DNA of 64,000 nt from Symsagittifera roscoffensis. Its lineage: Eukaryota > Xenacoelomorpha > Acoela > Convolutidae. The stretch covers positions 57,234,759 to 57,298,758 of the forward strand of contig NC_087063.1 in NCBI RefSeq assembly GCF_963678635.1, given 5' to 3'. Position numbers and translations under genes: made by a program. Numbering within the stretch: the stretch's first letter is position 1; every line of letters begins with the position of its first letter. The notes under the pieces are model-generated. The model saw nothing but the letters and a program-made list of their open reading frames with translations, had not been told where the DNA came from and searched no databases. Below are positions 23,143 to 34,154 of the stretch, piece by piece.

Positions 23143-24162
23143 CCCGGGTTGCCCAACATAGAAAAAAATGCGCAACCTTGCACATTCATGCATGATTTGT
23201 ATGGAAAATGACTAATCATGCGTAGCACATACGTTGGTTTCGAAAACCCTCAAAATAGCTTTTTAACGGAGTAGATTAGTATTAAAACGGTTTCTCATCA
23301 TTATGCTAGCTGTTGGTAAAATATCAAAAATTTTCACCATACAAATCAAACGTCGCAACATATATGGTGCTACGTATGAAAGAGATTTTTCACCATATTT
23401 TTTTTCTCTAGAAAACCGTAAAAATAGAGGTTAATTGAAAAAAATGACTTTGAAAATATGGTTCTTTGTTAATCATACGTAGCGCCATATATGTCTCCAT
23501 GGTATCCATACGTCGCGCCATGCATGGTACCATAGTAACCATACATTGCAAGCTTCCATGGTGACATATAGATTATCAACAGCCCTAGTAAAAGTATCAA
23601 TATTGTCTCATTTGAAGTCGCCTTTTTAACGGAGTAGATTAGTATTAAAACGGTTTCTCATCATTATGCAAGCTGCTGGTAAAATATCAAACATTTTCAC
23701 CATACAAATCATACGTTGCAACATATATGGTGCTACATATGAAAGAGATTTTTCACCATATTTTTTTTCTCTAGAAAACCTTAAAAATAGAGGTTAATTG
23801 ACAAAAATGACTTTGAAAATATGATTCTTTGTTAATCATATGTAGCGCCATATATGTCTCCATGGTATCCATACGTCGCGCCATGCATGGTACCATAGTA
23901 ACCATACGTCGCGCCATGCATGATACCATAGTAACCATACATTGCAAGCTTCCATGGTGACATATAGATTATCAACAACCCTAGTAAAGTATCAATATTG
24001 TCTAATTTGAAGTCGCCCATACTTTAAAAAATGTGGAATCATACGTCGCGTCATGCATGGAAAATGTGTTATTTTAACATAAAAACACGTCGGCAATTTT
24101 TCATGGCTTCCATGTAACCATGCATGGTGCGACGTATGGTTGCACATTTTCGTCAACCCGGG
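23143..24162. mobile_element. Non-autonomous DNA transposon, CCCGGGTTG ends (second family)
   Basis: The left end CCCGGGTTGCCCAACATAG and right end ...GTCAACCCGGG form an inverted repeat that extends with gaps into GAAAAAAATGCGCAACC / GGTTGCACATTTTCG. AT flanks both ends, fitting a 2-bp target duplication. The interior is different from the 7.4- and 48.2-kb elements and consists largely of a 363-bp tandem duplication. There is no transposase. Confidence 0.75.
23261..24017. repeat. 363-bp tandem duplication inside the transposon
   Basis: Unit 1 begins TTTTAACGGAGTAGATTAGT at 23261 and unit 2 the same at 23624. Unit 2 has an extra ~35-bp repeat of ACCATACGTCGCGCCATGCA. The motif TACGTCGCGCCATGCATGG, or close variants, occurs at least six times across the element in both orientations. 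Confidence 0.8.
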
Positions 24163-24300
24163 ATACAAGCAAACAAGATTTTCTACTGTTTTTCCACTTC
24201 ATTTGATTTTTTTTAACTGTTATAAATTTAACAGAGAAACTTTGACTCTTCTTCAAATTTTTTTTGCCAATACTCAACTTTTGTTTAAAGAAAACTGCAC

Positions 24301-24563
24301 TCGTATTATTACGCACATTAGTTTTATGCAAGTACTTTCTTTTGTTCAGTATGTCTTCTTGTGGCGCCCATTTTCTTGGTTTTCTGAATATGAATTTCTT
24401 TGCATTTTCCGATTTTCGGTGATCAAAAACAAAATTTTGGCCATATTGTTTGAGTAATATCTTGATATTCTCAAAACTTGATCGTTTAACAACTCAAAAA
24501 ATTAAATAGAACTAAACGGGCAGTCTGAGCATTTGAGAATTCCACTGATATTTGCAGTCATTT
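24301..24563. repeat. Left part of a 2.8-kb tandem duplication (copy 1)
   Basis: From CGTATTATTACGCACATTAG to GCAGTCATTT this matches 44904-45166 with few changes. It is separated from the rest of copy 1 (42326 onward) by the LTR element. Confidence 0.85.
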
Positions 24564-24973
24564 TGACTTAGGACCGATGTGGTTAACTCATAGAGTAATT
24601 TCGGATAGGGTACACCGTCTGCTCGTCACGCTACCTTATTTTCGGCCGGATAGATTCGTGCAACTTCTTAGTCTAATACCGATCCTAATCTTACTCTTAT
24701 ATCTACTAGTCTCAGGGTGTTTAACTAGTCTCTGCTAGCCTCAATAGATCTAGAGTATACTGGCTTATTGCAACTGCTGAAGTTCTCTTGGAGAGGCAAC
24801 TAAATTCTAAGTTAAATTCAAATCTCTCTGGTGCTGAAATTACAAGTAATTTCAGCACTTACAAATAAGTGGGTTGTTAGTCAGATGGATCATGATTGGT
24901 TAATATTAAATACTTTACATTGGTAAAATATCTAATTTATCCAATCATAAAATGTAGTTTAGATCAGGTTCCA
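24564..24973 (-). repeat. 3' LTR (left end on the plus strand)
   Basis: On the minus strand it begins TGGAACCTGATC and ends CCTAAGTCA. A TATA-like GATATAAGAG lies in the middle on the minus strand. A perfect 28-base palindrome is at 24831-24858. Directly upstream (minus strand) the sequence ends AAACCCGGATGGG, a weak polypurine tract. Confidence 0.9.
24831..24858. repeat. Perfect palindrome within the LTR
   Basis: GTGCTGAAATTAC, two bases, then GTAATTTCAGCAC. The 5' LTR counterpart (42183-42210) carries two mismatches. It could be a hairpin in the transcript or a dimeric protein site; only the symmetry is seen. Confidence 0.7.
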
Positions 24974-26550
24974 CCCATCCGGGTTTTACAGAGTTTTTTA
25001 GAATAGTTTTTCTGCAATTCGAAGGATGGATGATGGACGTTGGTATTTGGCGAACATCATTTTCTTGTCCAGTTCCTCTTGGAGAAAAACGTTCCAGGAC
25101 GCTGGAATTATGGATAGGAAATTGTTACGTCGTCATTCGACAACGACTGTGATCCCCAATGAAATCAATCTGTTTTCAAAATGGTTTGCTATGACAGGTT
25201 TTTTTGTATTATGTAGAGAACTTGTTTTTTGTTTTGTGTGCAACCTCGTCTGGGAATGGCGTGAAGATCGTGTGTGGAAGGGATGCCTTGTAACTCGGAT
25301 CTGTACGCATACTTGAACATCGAGGTGGTCATTGTTCTAGTTCAATGAAGTCCTTTTCTGCGAAGTCAAGTGGACGGCATGTCGGTTGTGTTTAGCCATT
25401 CTTTTGTTCGAGTGTGATGGGATCATCTAGTCTTTGGATGTTCGTCTTTGTTGTTGTGTATGATCTATATACTGCAAAGTATGATTTACATTTTATAAAA
25501 TTATGTTAGTTCGGTTTTTTAATAATGAACTTAGTTAGTCGTTTTCACAAAAGCGTTTTGTTTTAGTTCGGTTATTTTGAAGAGTTACTCAACGTTGAGT
25601 ACCTCTTATTAAAAATAGGAGTGTGGTCACAAAGCGTGGATGTAGCGCGGTGGGTTAGGCCGGCTATAGAGCATGCTCAGGACGTCCTCTCTGGTGGGTT
25701 AGGCCAGGAGTGGGAGTATGATTTCATGCTGTTTCTTTGAGAGGTCCTGTTATGTGATAACGTTTTATGTTGAGTTTATGTTGGTCTTTCTTATGTTACT
25801 TTGATTGTGTCCTTTTCTCAAAAATCAAAGTGTTTTTGGTATGGGTTTGTCTTGCGACTTTTTTGTGTTTTATTATTTCTTTCTTAGACTTTATAATAGT
25901 CTTCAAAAGAATAAATTATCCAGTTTTAAACTGGGTTAATCCGGTTTGGGTACCGTTGGTTTTCTTTTCTTAGTCATGCTGTTATTTCATGGTTGTGGTG
26001 TTTAGTAAGCTGCGTTGCTTAGTTTGGTTTAGTGTATAATTCCTTTCCAACCGGGTTAAAGGAAAGTTTGAAACTTGTTATCGTGTGTTAGAGTTGTTGA
26101 TAGTGAAAGCTTGAAACTTAAAATCATTATTTAAACAATTCTTCGTGGGCGAGCTGTGCGGGTTTGGATAGAATTCTTGTGCGAGTGAATGAAAATATTG
26201 AAAAAGTTAGTACTGCTTTCTCATTTTATCAATTTATTGCATAGAATTTGAAATTTTACTGCGTTTTGGGGAAGTTTAAAATTACAAATTTTCATCGTAA
26301 TTAAGTTACTGCTTCATGGGGAAATAATTTATAAATGAAATTACTACATTTGGTACGAGTTTTTCTACATTATTTAGTGCAAGAATTTAATGAATTTTAA
26401 GATAATTTAACAAGTTTGTATTTTTCTTTTTCTTTTCTGTTTTGTAGGTGATCGTGGTGTGAAGACTAGAAATATAAATCAAACGTTGAAAGGAAATGGT
26501 TAGTACTAATTTAAAATTGTTAGTTAAGAGTATTTCAAATTATACTTACC
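24974..26550. other. 3' region of the LTR element without a convincing ORF
   Basis: About 1.6 kb between the last minus-strand ORF and the 3' LTR. It has two GTGGGTTAGGCC words (25651, 25698) and plus-strand ORFs of 60-96 codons that are antisense to the element. TAAGGTAAGTATA on the minus strand (26541-26553) puts a strong splice-donor match directly after the stop codon of the last ORF. Confidence 0.5.
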
Positions 26551-27840
26551 TTAATCTTCTGGGAAAAAGCCGTGGGGGAAGATGTCGTGTATCATATCTG
26601 ATGTTGTTAGTAATTTGGCTAGTATGCGTATGATGTTTTTAGTTTGTAGCAGTGGCCAAAGCAATTGAAGTGCTTTAATGGTGATTAGTTCTTCGGTGCC
26701 TACTGCAAACTCGTAAGTGTGAATACGTATGATGTTTTGATGAAAAATTTTTCTGTTAGTTGCGGGTTTGCGAAGCGGTCTTCATCTAAAAATTGGTCTT
26801 GATTAGGGCGGATGATGTTATGATCGTAGTAATCTATTGCAAATTCGTTAGCTCGGGGTGCAGTGAATGTTTTTAGTAATTTTTTGTATCCAACGTAAGT
26901 AAATTGTCGAGGTGTTAGTGTTGTGCTTAGTCTATACAACATGTTTTTGTTCTTTTCTATGCTGTCATGAGTATTTGCTAGTGGGAGGCAAAGGGGGTTA
27001 GTAAAATTATAATAAGCTGTCCAATGAAGTGTTGGCATTAAAACATGTTCATCTACAAAATTGCGTGTGTCATTAGTATCGTTAGGTGTGTTTAATGTAT
27101 ATTGCGGAAATGAGGATTAGGTGATTTCAAGAAAATTTTTCGTGTTGGTATGTTGCGGGTGATTAATATATTCGCGGGCTGTTCCGGGTTTTGTTGGGAA
27201 TGGGTGATTTGGAAATTTTCGTTTAAAAGTGCGATAAGCTCTGTGAGTGCTAGTAGGTGTTTCGGTGGATGTGGATGATTGTGCTAATGATGGAGTGTAA
27301 GCTGAGGAGGGTGTGGGAGTAGGTGGATTTGAGGGTGTTATTGTGGATGATAGTTGATGTATTGTAAGGGTGTTGGGGGTGTATTAATTGTTGTTGTAAA
27401 GTTATAAAATTATCGAGCTCCTGGGAAATTTGGGGGGTATCTGGGGAATTATTATATGATCTGTCGGAATGAAGTGGAGAATAGGTTGGGGTCACTTGGG
27501 AAGCGTAAGAAGGAGTGGAAATGGATGGGAGTGGATGATTAGATGGGATTGGTTGAAAAGGGGGTTTTGAAAAAACTGAAGAGTTGGTCTGGGTATAATT
27601 AGAGGGAGATGGTTCGGAGTTTGCAAATTCGTCGGGGGTTTCTACATTAGAGTTATTAAATTGTGAGATAGAATATAAAACTGAAATATCTGAGTTAGTA
27701 TCAGAATTCGTGCTTGATGATATATTAATAATCGGAATATCGGGTGGTGGGAAAGCGAAAAGTGGAATTATTGGAATTTGAGTTTGGAGGTTGGCTGGGT
27801 GGGAACTTGAGCGATGGAGGGATCCAAGTTGTCGGCTCAT
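26551..27840 (-). pseudogene. Unknown post-env ORF of the LTR element (ORF Y)
   Basis: It starts with ATG at 27840, overlapping the env stop in an ATGA arrangement. The N-terminal ~190 residues are Pro/Ser/Thr/Asn rich (FAFPPPDIPIINISSSTNSD). After a frame change near 27265 it continues TFKRKFPNHPFPTKPGTARE, a TAA near 27120, then WTAYYNFTNPLCLPLANTHD, STTLTPRQFTYVGYKKLLKT and RPNQDQFLDEDRFANP. A further shift near 26730 leads to KALQLLWPLLQTKNIIRILA and a TAA at 26551. The total is about 430 codons. The C-terminal half looks globular. I recognise no family; it could be a viral accessory or regulatory protein. Confidence 0.55.
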
Positions 27841-30454
27841 CGTGGGCTAAAAAAAATGATTATGTTGAACTGAAAAGTGGTGGTGTGGGGTTGTTCTATA
27901 ATTTGTTCGTATGTATTATCATTTTGTGAATGATGTGTCATTATATGTTGGATGGGACTTTGTGTTGTATTTGGTCTGGGATTTGGATTATTTGTGATTG
28001 CTAGGTTTCGGAAATTTCGGGGAACTAATGATAATGGATGGTTTTGTGGTAGGGGTGGCAATTTTGGTGCGGTAGGTGTTATTTCTATATTATTGTGTTC
28101 TTCGTCGCAAGTGTTTTGCCTTGTGGATATTTTTGTGTTGTATTCTTTTATTTGTGCATCTAGAAGTATTTTGTTTATTGATGATGAAAAAATTCCAAAA
28201 AATCCTGCAAATAGTATACGTGCTACACTTGCTTGTCTGTTTACTTGTCTTTGTATAGCGAATGTGTTATAGATTCCTGTTAAGAGTGAGAAAAGAAATC
28301 CTATAAAATTAAACATGGCGTATAAGATAGTTAATTTTTCTAAGATGTAATAGGGCCATCCTAGAAAAGCTAGAATTTTGTTCTTTAAGGTGACAAAACT
28401 GAAAATATTTATAGGTGAAATATCTTGTGGTCTGTATTTTTCACCGTTTAAATATATGTAGTCTTTAATGTCTTTAAAATATCCGCTATAATCTTGTGTA
28501 TAAATGTCTGCGAATCCTGCGGTTTCGTCAAGTTTTCTTAAATTCTGGTCAAATGATTGTCTTTGTATTGTGTCCATTTGTGTTAATAATTCCTGAAATT
28601 GTTGTGTTCTAATGTGATGTCGGATATCTGATTTGGAATATATTCCAATTGATTGTAAATCAATATTTGGATTACGAGCAATAGCTCTGATGCTTTCGGG
28701 TGAAATTTTTTTGAGTGATTGCATTAATGTAGGGTATGGTGTAAGGAGATAGTATTTATCTTCATCAGGATTTAATTGTACTACATTGTGGCTATTTTCT
28801 GATCCACATGGGACTGCGGTATCCCAAAAATATGTTCGTTTTGAAAGTGTGTCGACAAAATGTACTTTATTTTTATAGAATATAGGTATTCTTTTATAAC
28901 AACGTTCGTCTTCAAAAACATATAGTGGTGATACTTTTTTGGTACAAGTATAAAACCATAAAATATTTCATTCGTAATCTAGAAAATTTGATCTGTTTCC
29001 TGATAATAAGTATCCTGCGTAAGGTATTTTTAGTACTGCTAGTGCGAGTGATTGTAGGATTTGTGTTCTTTCCAATTCGCATAGTTGATGAAGTTTCTCT
29101 ATTTCGGAGAGTGACATTTCTTGAAAAATTCTACTAATTGTGAATTCTAATTACATGTCTAAGTTGATATCATAATGGATATTACCAAAATAGGTGCTAT
29201 TCATTAATGATAGTTCTTGTAAACGTGTGCTTTTACTGTCATATGGTTTTAGTTTTCCACCAGGTTGAACTGTGCTTTTCAGAAAGTTAACTGGGATGTA
29301 TGATGTTCCTTCATTTATAGGATGACTTGTGGTATAAGGGTCAAATTTATTTTTCCAGTGGTCATGTCGAAACCTTTTTCGTATTCGACAAGTATTTCAG
29401 AGTATTGTGTCCTATAAACTGGATTTCTGTACTTGCATGCAAATTCTGTTTCTTGATAGATTTGGAAACGTGTTAATTTATTTTCTATATCATGAACATT
29501 TCTAAAATCATTACTTTGTTTTCGGGATGGGTTTACTTGTTCGTATGGAATTGATTCTATAAAATACTTTTCATGAAATTTTATCATCCGAGCGTATTTT
29601 TTTGCTACTTGAAATGTTGTGCATGTATCTTCGGGAAACCAAACAATTTTTGCTCGGGTCCTTGTCGTAGGATCACAATAACCTTGATCTTTTTTGCAAC
29701 GTAGTCTAATTCCTTGATAGATCATTGTGTTGTCAGACAGATCTCGTGTGAGTTGTACTTTTTCGAGTTGTATTTTCCAATCGAAAAACATTATTTCTTG
29801 ATATCCTTTATTTTTTGTGTCTGCTTTGCAGTTTGAGGGGTCATTTATTCCAATGTGTGGTATCCAGTGTTTATCGTGTATCTCATAAGTTAATCTTCCG
29901 TGTGCGCCGTTGTATGGGTATTTTTGGTCTAATTTTATATGTCCTTGATATCGTTCAAGTTCTGCTTAATGTACAGAGTCGGTAAAGACTTGGAAATTTA
30001 TTATTTTTCTGTCTGTGTTTTTATTTCTTGTTAGATTTAGCCTGAGTAATTCGTTTTTACAATCATCGGGATTTAGATGTAAAAGTCGTTCTATATTACT
30101 TTGATAAAATGACTCGTGATCAAGTCTGTTTTTATTTCCGTTGGAAACTTGTGAACAGTGTACTTTCTTTTCGGAAAATGTTGCTGTAAACTTATTTCCT
30201 GTGACTGTTGTTGCTCGGGCTTTTGAATACAATGTTGCTATTACATTTGTAGTTTCTATGGCTTGTAGTTCTGTTTCGCAATGTGAGACTTGATTTATTG
30301 CATATTTGTGTAGTGTTTTTTGTTCGTTTTCTTCACAATCATAGTGTGTTACTAATAAATCCTGGGGTCCTGTGCGAGGAGAAGGATTTGTGTTTTGGTC
30401 GGAAAATATTAGAAAAAAGATGTGTTGAAATGTTAATATTTTTAGAATATACAT
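27837..30454 (-). pseudogene. env: Env-like glycoprotein of the LTR element
   Basis: The gene starts with a hydrophobic signal-like MYILKILTFQHIFFLIFS, then an ectodomain with spaced cysteines (THYDCEENEQ, VSHCETEL, KVHCSQVSNG, CKKDQGYCDP, FPEDTCTTF). It continues ILQSLALAVLKIPYAGYLLS, FYTCTKKVSPLYVF, RTYFWDTAVPCGSEN, and a hydrophobic segment YAMFNFIGFLFSLLTGIY at about 28255-28320. A tail of about 150 polar residues follows. Breaks: TAA 29966, a shift near 29320, TAA 29151, TGA 28968. Total about 870 codons. It is not a baculovirus F-like env by eye. The cysteine layout and the AGYLLSGN...C...PC region suggest a chuvirus/mononegavirus-type glycoprotein (inference). Confidence 0.65.
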
Positions 30455-31526
30455 GTGTATGATAATCCTGAGTTTGGGTTATAAAATGTGATGTAACCAA
30501 TTGTGTTTTTTGTATATCTATCGTATTTATATATTACTTGAGATGTTATAAATGGTGGTGGTAGCGATTGAGCTGTTATATTTGGTGGATTTAATGGGTA
30601 GGGATGTTTAACAATATTGTTAAGTTTGATCGTGATTTCAAATTTTAATTGAAGACTATTTTGTTGAAGTATTTGAATATTGTGTTCACGAATATCTTCG
30701 TGGATATCTTGTCTATATTGTAGTCTGTTGAGTGCCCAACTGTGGAGTCGGTTATTTTCTTGATGTTGTCCAAATAATGGTGGGGGTGCTACGAATGTAT
30801 TCCAATCTAGTCGTAGTGGGATATTTGTTGATGATTGTTCTCGATATCTAGCGTCGAGGTTATTTGGAAAATTTAAAGGGAAAAGCGTCAGTGAAATTTG
30901 ACTTAATGATGGTGTTGACGGTAATGATAATGTTTCTGGTAGTGATGATAGTGTTGTATCCGTAGAAATATCTATTGGATCATTCACTAAGTTTAGTTCA
31001 TCTTGTGTATATGAGTGTGTTGCACGATATGGTAGTCGTGCGGTGGGATTGGGGGGTTAAAGGGATTTTCACGTATTTGTTCAGATGTTGGTGTTGAACC
31101 TAAGGAATCTGAGGGTATATTTGAGGTGCTATGTTGTGAAAGTAGTGTGGGAGTTTCTGGCAATGTACTACTTGAATTTTCTGAAGTAGTTGGTGTTGGT
31201 GACTGGGTTATATCAAAATGAATTCTAGGGGTTTGAAAACTTCTATTTCTTCGTGGATGTATAATTTGTCCATTTATTTCAACTGTATTTTGATTTTGAC
31301 TAATGTTTATTATTCTGTTTAAGTCTTGTGGTAATGTGGAATACAAATTATATGATGGTTCACTTAGGGGTGCCTGTCGCTGAACTGGTTCTAATGGTTC
31401 GGATAAACGAGCGTGTCGTTCTTCAAAAGTGTATGGATTATCTTGAAAAGAAATTCGTGTGGATGTTTGGGGGTTTTGGGTAGTTGTGGGTATTGCTGGG
31501 TTTTCTTGAGATGATGTCGGTGAAGA
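30442..31526 (-). pseudogene. Unknown Pro/Ser/Thr-rich ORF upstream of env (ORF X)
   Basis: Open from just after a TAG at 31527-31529. The frame runs to 30993, with one frame change near 31010 into the second part, which ends at 30442 and overlaps the env start by 13 bases in another frame. The N-terminal two thirds are rich in P/S/T/Q (TPTTSENSSSTLPETPTLLS). The C-terminal third looks folded: WNTFVAPPPLFGQHQENNRL, DIHEDIREHNIQILQQNS, FEITIKLNNIVKHPYPLN. About 360 codons. There is no signal peptide or membrane segment. I do not recognise it. The low-complexity-then-globular layout is shared with ORF Y after env. Confidence 0.5.
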
Positions 31527-31529
31527 CTA

Positions 31530-32481
31530 ATTTTGAGATTATTGGTTAGCAATTTTTGAAAGTGTTCGATTGATTTTTTCTAGTGGGAAGGTTTATGTTT
31601 ATTGTTGTATTCTTCAATGAAAAGAATTAAAAAGATTGTTGCTAAGGCGAATGTGACTACTGCCTTTTTTACACATTTGCACATTGTCAGTATTAGGGAT
31701 GATAAAAATTTGATGAAAATACAAATAGTAAAAATATATCTGTTCTACTAAAAATTGTTCGTATCATTTAAATAGATTGTGAATTATCGTACCTGTGAAT
31801 ATGATCAATGATTTGGGAAAATTGGAGATATATTTCAAATAGGGACTAGGGAATTTAAAAAATGTTGCAAAAAGTTATTAAAATGATTATAAAATCTTCA
31901 AAAGTATCAAATAGAAATATGAACAAAAGTTTGAATAATATGAAAAATTTTATGAAAAGATTTAGGATTGTATTTTTGATTGAGTTTTGTGAAAAATTGT
32001 TGGGGGCTAATTTTATGGTGTTCGGGAGGTCTTCTTTGCTTTATTTTTATTTGTCGGGTGATCTGGGGTATTTTTGAAATATTTGTACTTTAGGCCAAAT
32101 GATTATGGTCCTTTTTTACTTTAGGCTAATTTGCCGTTTTTGGTTGGAGGGTTTTTGAGGTCTGAGTTGGGAAAATATTGTTGATCTTTGCGTTATTAGA
32201 TAGGGGAGGGTTGTAACATTATGGTGGTATTTATTTTAGTTGTCTAGTTTTAGCGAGTTGCTTATTTTTGACCTGGAGGTTGTAAATTTATAGTTATACA
32301 TATGCCTGGAGTTTAGTATCGTTCGGCTAATGGGTTGGTGTTAGAGATATAGAAGGTGACGGATTCAAGTGAATCCTATTGGCTGAATCTGAACAAAAAC
32401 TGTTGCGTTTTTGTCAGCATGTTATCTTGAAAAATGAAAGTTCAAAATGATCAAGAGGTTCAAAGATTATTTATTTTAAAA
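31530..32481. other. Noncoding interval between integrase and ORF X
   Basis: Nearly 1 kb with no supportable ORF on the coding strand. Retroviral elements often place a splice acceptor for the env message in such a place, but I could not identify a convincing one. Confidence 0.45.
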
Positions 32482-32742
32482 TCAACCTTGTTTTTGAGAT
32501 TCAACTTTCTTTAATATTTTAGATTGTGGGATGAATGTTTTATAGTTTTTACGTGGTTGATTTCTAAGTCGTGATGATTCTCTATGTTCTGATTTTTCTA
32601 CTTGTTCTTGTGGTAAAATTTTTTCTATCATTTTCCTGTTTTTTTTCTTTTTGAGGTATTTTTGGGTCTGGTATTTTTCGATAGTTTTCAGCTCTGGTTT
32701 GTGTTTGATTTTGATTTTCATGATGAACGTTGTGTTGTTCAT
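32482..32742 (-). CDS. Basic C-terminal tail of Pol, 86 aa
   Basis: Lys/Arg/Glu-rich (HKPELKTIEKYQTQKYLKKK, RKMIEKILPQEQVEKSEHRE, SSRLRNQPRKNYKTFIPQ). It lies 22 bases after the integrase frame ends and probably was its continuation. SSRLRNQP is a pattern often seen near the C-terminus of retroelement Pol proteins. There is no chromodomain motif. Confidence 0.5.
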   Translation of the reverse strand: MNNTTFIMKIKIKHKPELKTIEKYQTQKYLKKKKNRKMIEKILPQEQVEKSEHRESSRLRNQPRKNYKTFIPQSKILKKVESQKQG

Positions 32743-32764
32743 CTATTTGTTTTTCTGGATGATT

Positions 32765-34139
32765 TTAAATAACTTTTAAACTTGTAAAAGAATATAATTG
32801 AGTTAATTCGCGTAGTGCGTTTTCTTTTGGGTAATAGGGTAATAGATTGTTACGATGTTGAACAATTTCTTTTTTAGTTGGATCTGTAAGTTTATACGTT
32901 ACGTCAGTGGGTTTGGCAATTAGTTGGTATGGTCCTTTTCGAAGGAGTTGTAATTTTTTAGAGATTCCTTTTTGCGTTTTAAAGTTAGGCATTAAGACAA
33001 ATGTTCCAATTTTTAAATCTGTGGCTGGTGAATTAATTTGGTCGTTAATGTTTTGCCTTTGTAACAACTTCTTTGTTACTTTTTGGTAAATCTCATTGTG
33101 TTTTTTATCTCTATTTAAATTTCATTCGGTATGTGTGCCGGAGGCTAATTTAAGAGTTTGTGGGTGATGAAAATGATCTTCATCATGTGTGTAAGGGTAG
33201 GTTATAACAAATTGAGTCTTTATTTGGTTGGCAATAACCTTGTGCATTTTTATGGGCATTTGCTGTAAACATAATTGGTTTACGTGGCTTTTGATTAAAA
33301 ACCATTTTGTATGGTGACATTCCTAAAATTGTCGTGATTTGTGAATTGTATGCTAAGGGAAATAATTTTTACATCTGCTGACCATTCTGTGTATTTTGTA
33401 TCATTTCCAGTTATGATACATCGGAGATTTTCTTGTAGTGAACGGTTCATACCTTCAACTAAATCGTTTGTCCAAGGTGCATGAAATGTACGTGGTTTAT
33501 GTTGATGTTATATAAGTGGCATAGTGTAATGATTTCATTATTTATGAATTCTGTATCTGTACCGTTGTCTGTAACTATCATTTCGGGTAATCCGAATTTA
33601 GCTATCCAATGTTCGTAAAGTGTTGTGTAAGCATAGTAAGCATTACAATGTGGTACTGGGTTGAGTGCTACATAATGTGTGAATGCGTCAACAATGACCA
33701 TAATATAAGAGTTTCCTTCATAGGATGGTGAAATTGGTCCTTTTGTATCGAATGAAATGCGATGGTTAAAGTACAAACTTTGTCCTTTAAAATCTTGTTT
33801 TTGTGCTATTTGTTTTTGATTTGAATAAGTTTTGTTCAATTGACATATTATACAATCATTGCATAATACTTTTATCCAATTTGGTGCATTTGGGAAATAA
33901 AAGTTTTGGGTAAAGTTCGAGTATGTTTTCTCTGACCCGGAGTGTCCTTTAGTATTTTGTGTATGTGATATATTAAAAGCTATTAATATCATACTCAAAG
34001 GAAGACAGGGAACTTTAGAATCATTTAATCGATATTCTAAAAGATCTGTATTTTTACTAATTGTTGTGTTATTAAATTTTCGGAAATATCGGAGGAGTGT
34101 TTCATTTCCTAAAATTGTGGTATCTGCTTTTACGGGCAT
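32765..34139 (-). pseudogene. pol: Ty3/Gypsy-like integrase
   Basis: Zinc-binding HTQNTKGHSGSEKTY then CNDCIICQLNK (HHCC). Core: FNHRISFDTKGPISPS (first D), PEMIVTDNGT (second D, followed by an extra TD before EFINNEI), and in another frame HAPWTNDLVEGMNRSLQE near 33430-33480 (E). After a broken stretch the C-terminal frame 33067-32765 has LLRKGPYQLIAKPTDVTYKL, the GPY/F module. The protein would insert element cDNA. There is a shift near 33490 and further breaks between 33420 and 33070, so it is not functional. Confidence 0.82.
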
Positions 34140-34154
34140 AGTTTTGTATTTGTG

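Noticed and set aside
25620-25730. SINE or tRNA-like element with repeated GTGGGTTAGGCC
   Set aside because: No A and B box pair in correct spacing and no tail or target duplication.
25026-29137. Plus-strand ORFs of 60-106 codons inside the LTR element (25026, 25767, 27744, 27952, 28076, 28925)
   Set aside because: Those from 27.7 kb on are antisense to clear minus-strand element genes and their hydrophobic composition comes from the complementary strand. The two at 25.0-26.0 kb lie in its noncoding 3' region and have no motif or repeat partner.
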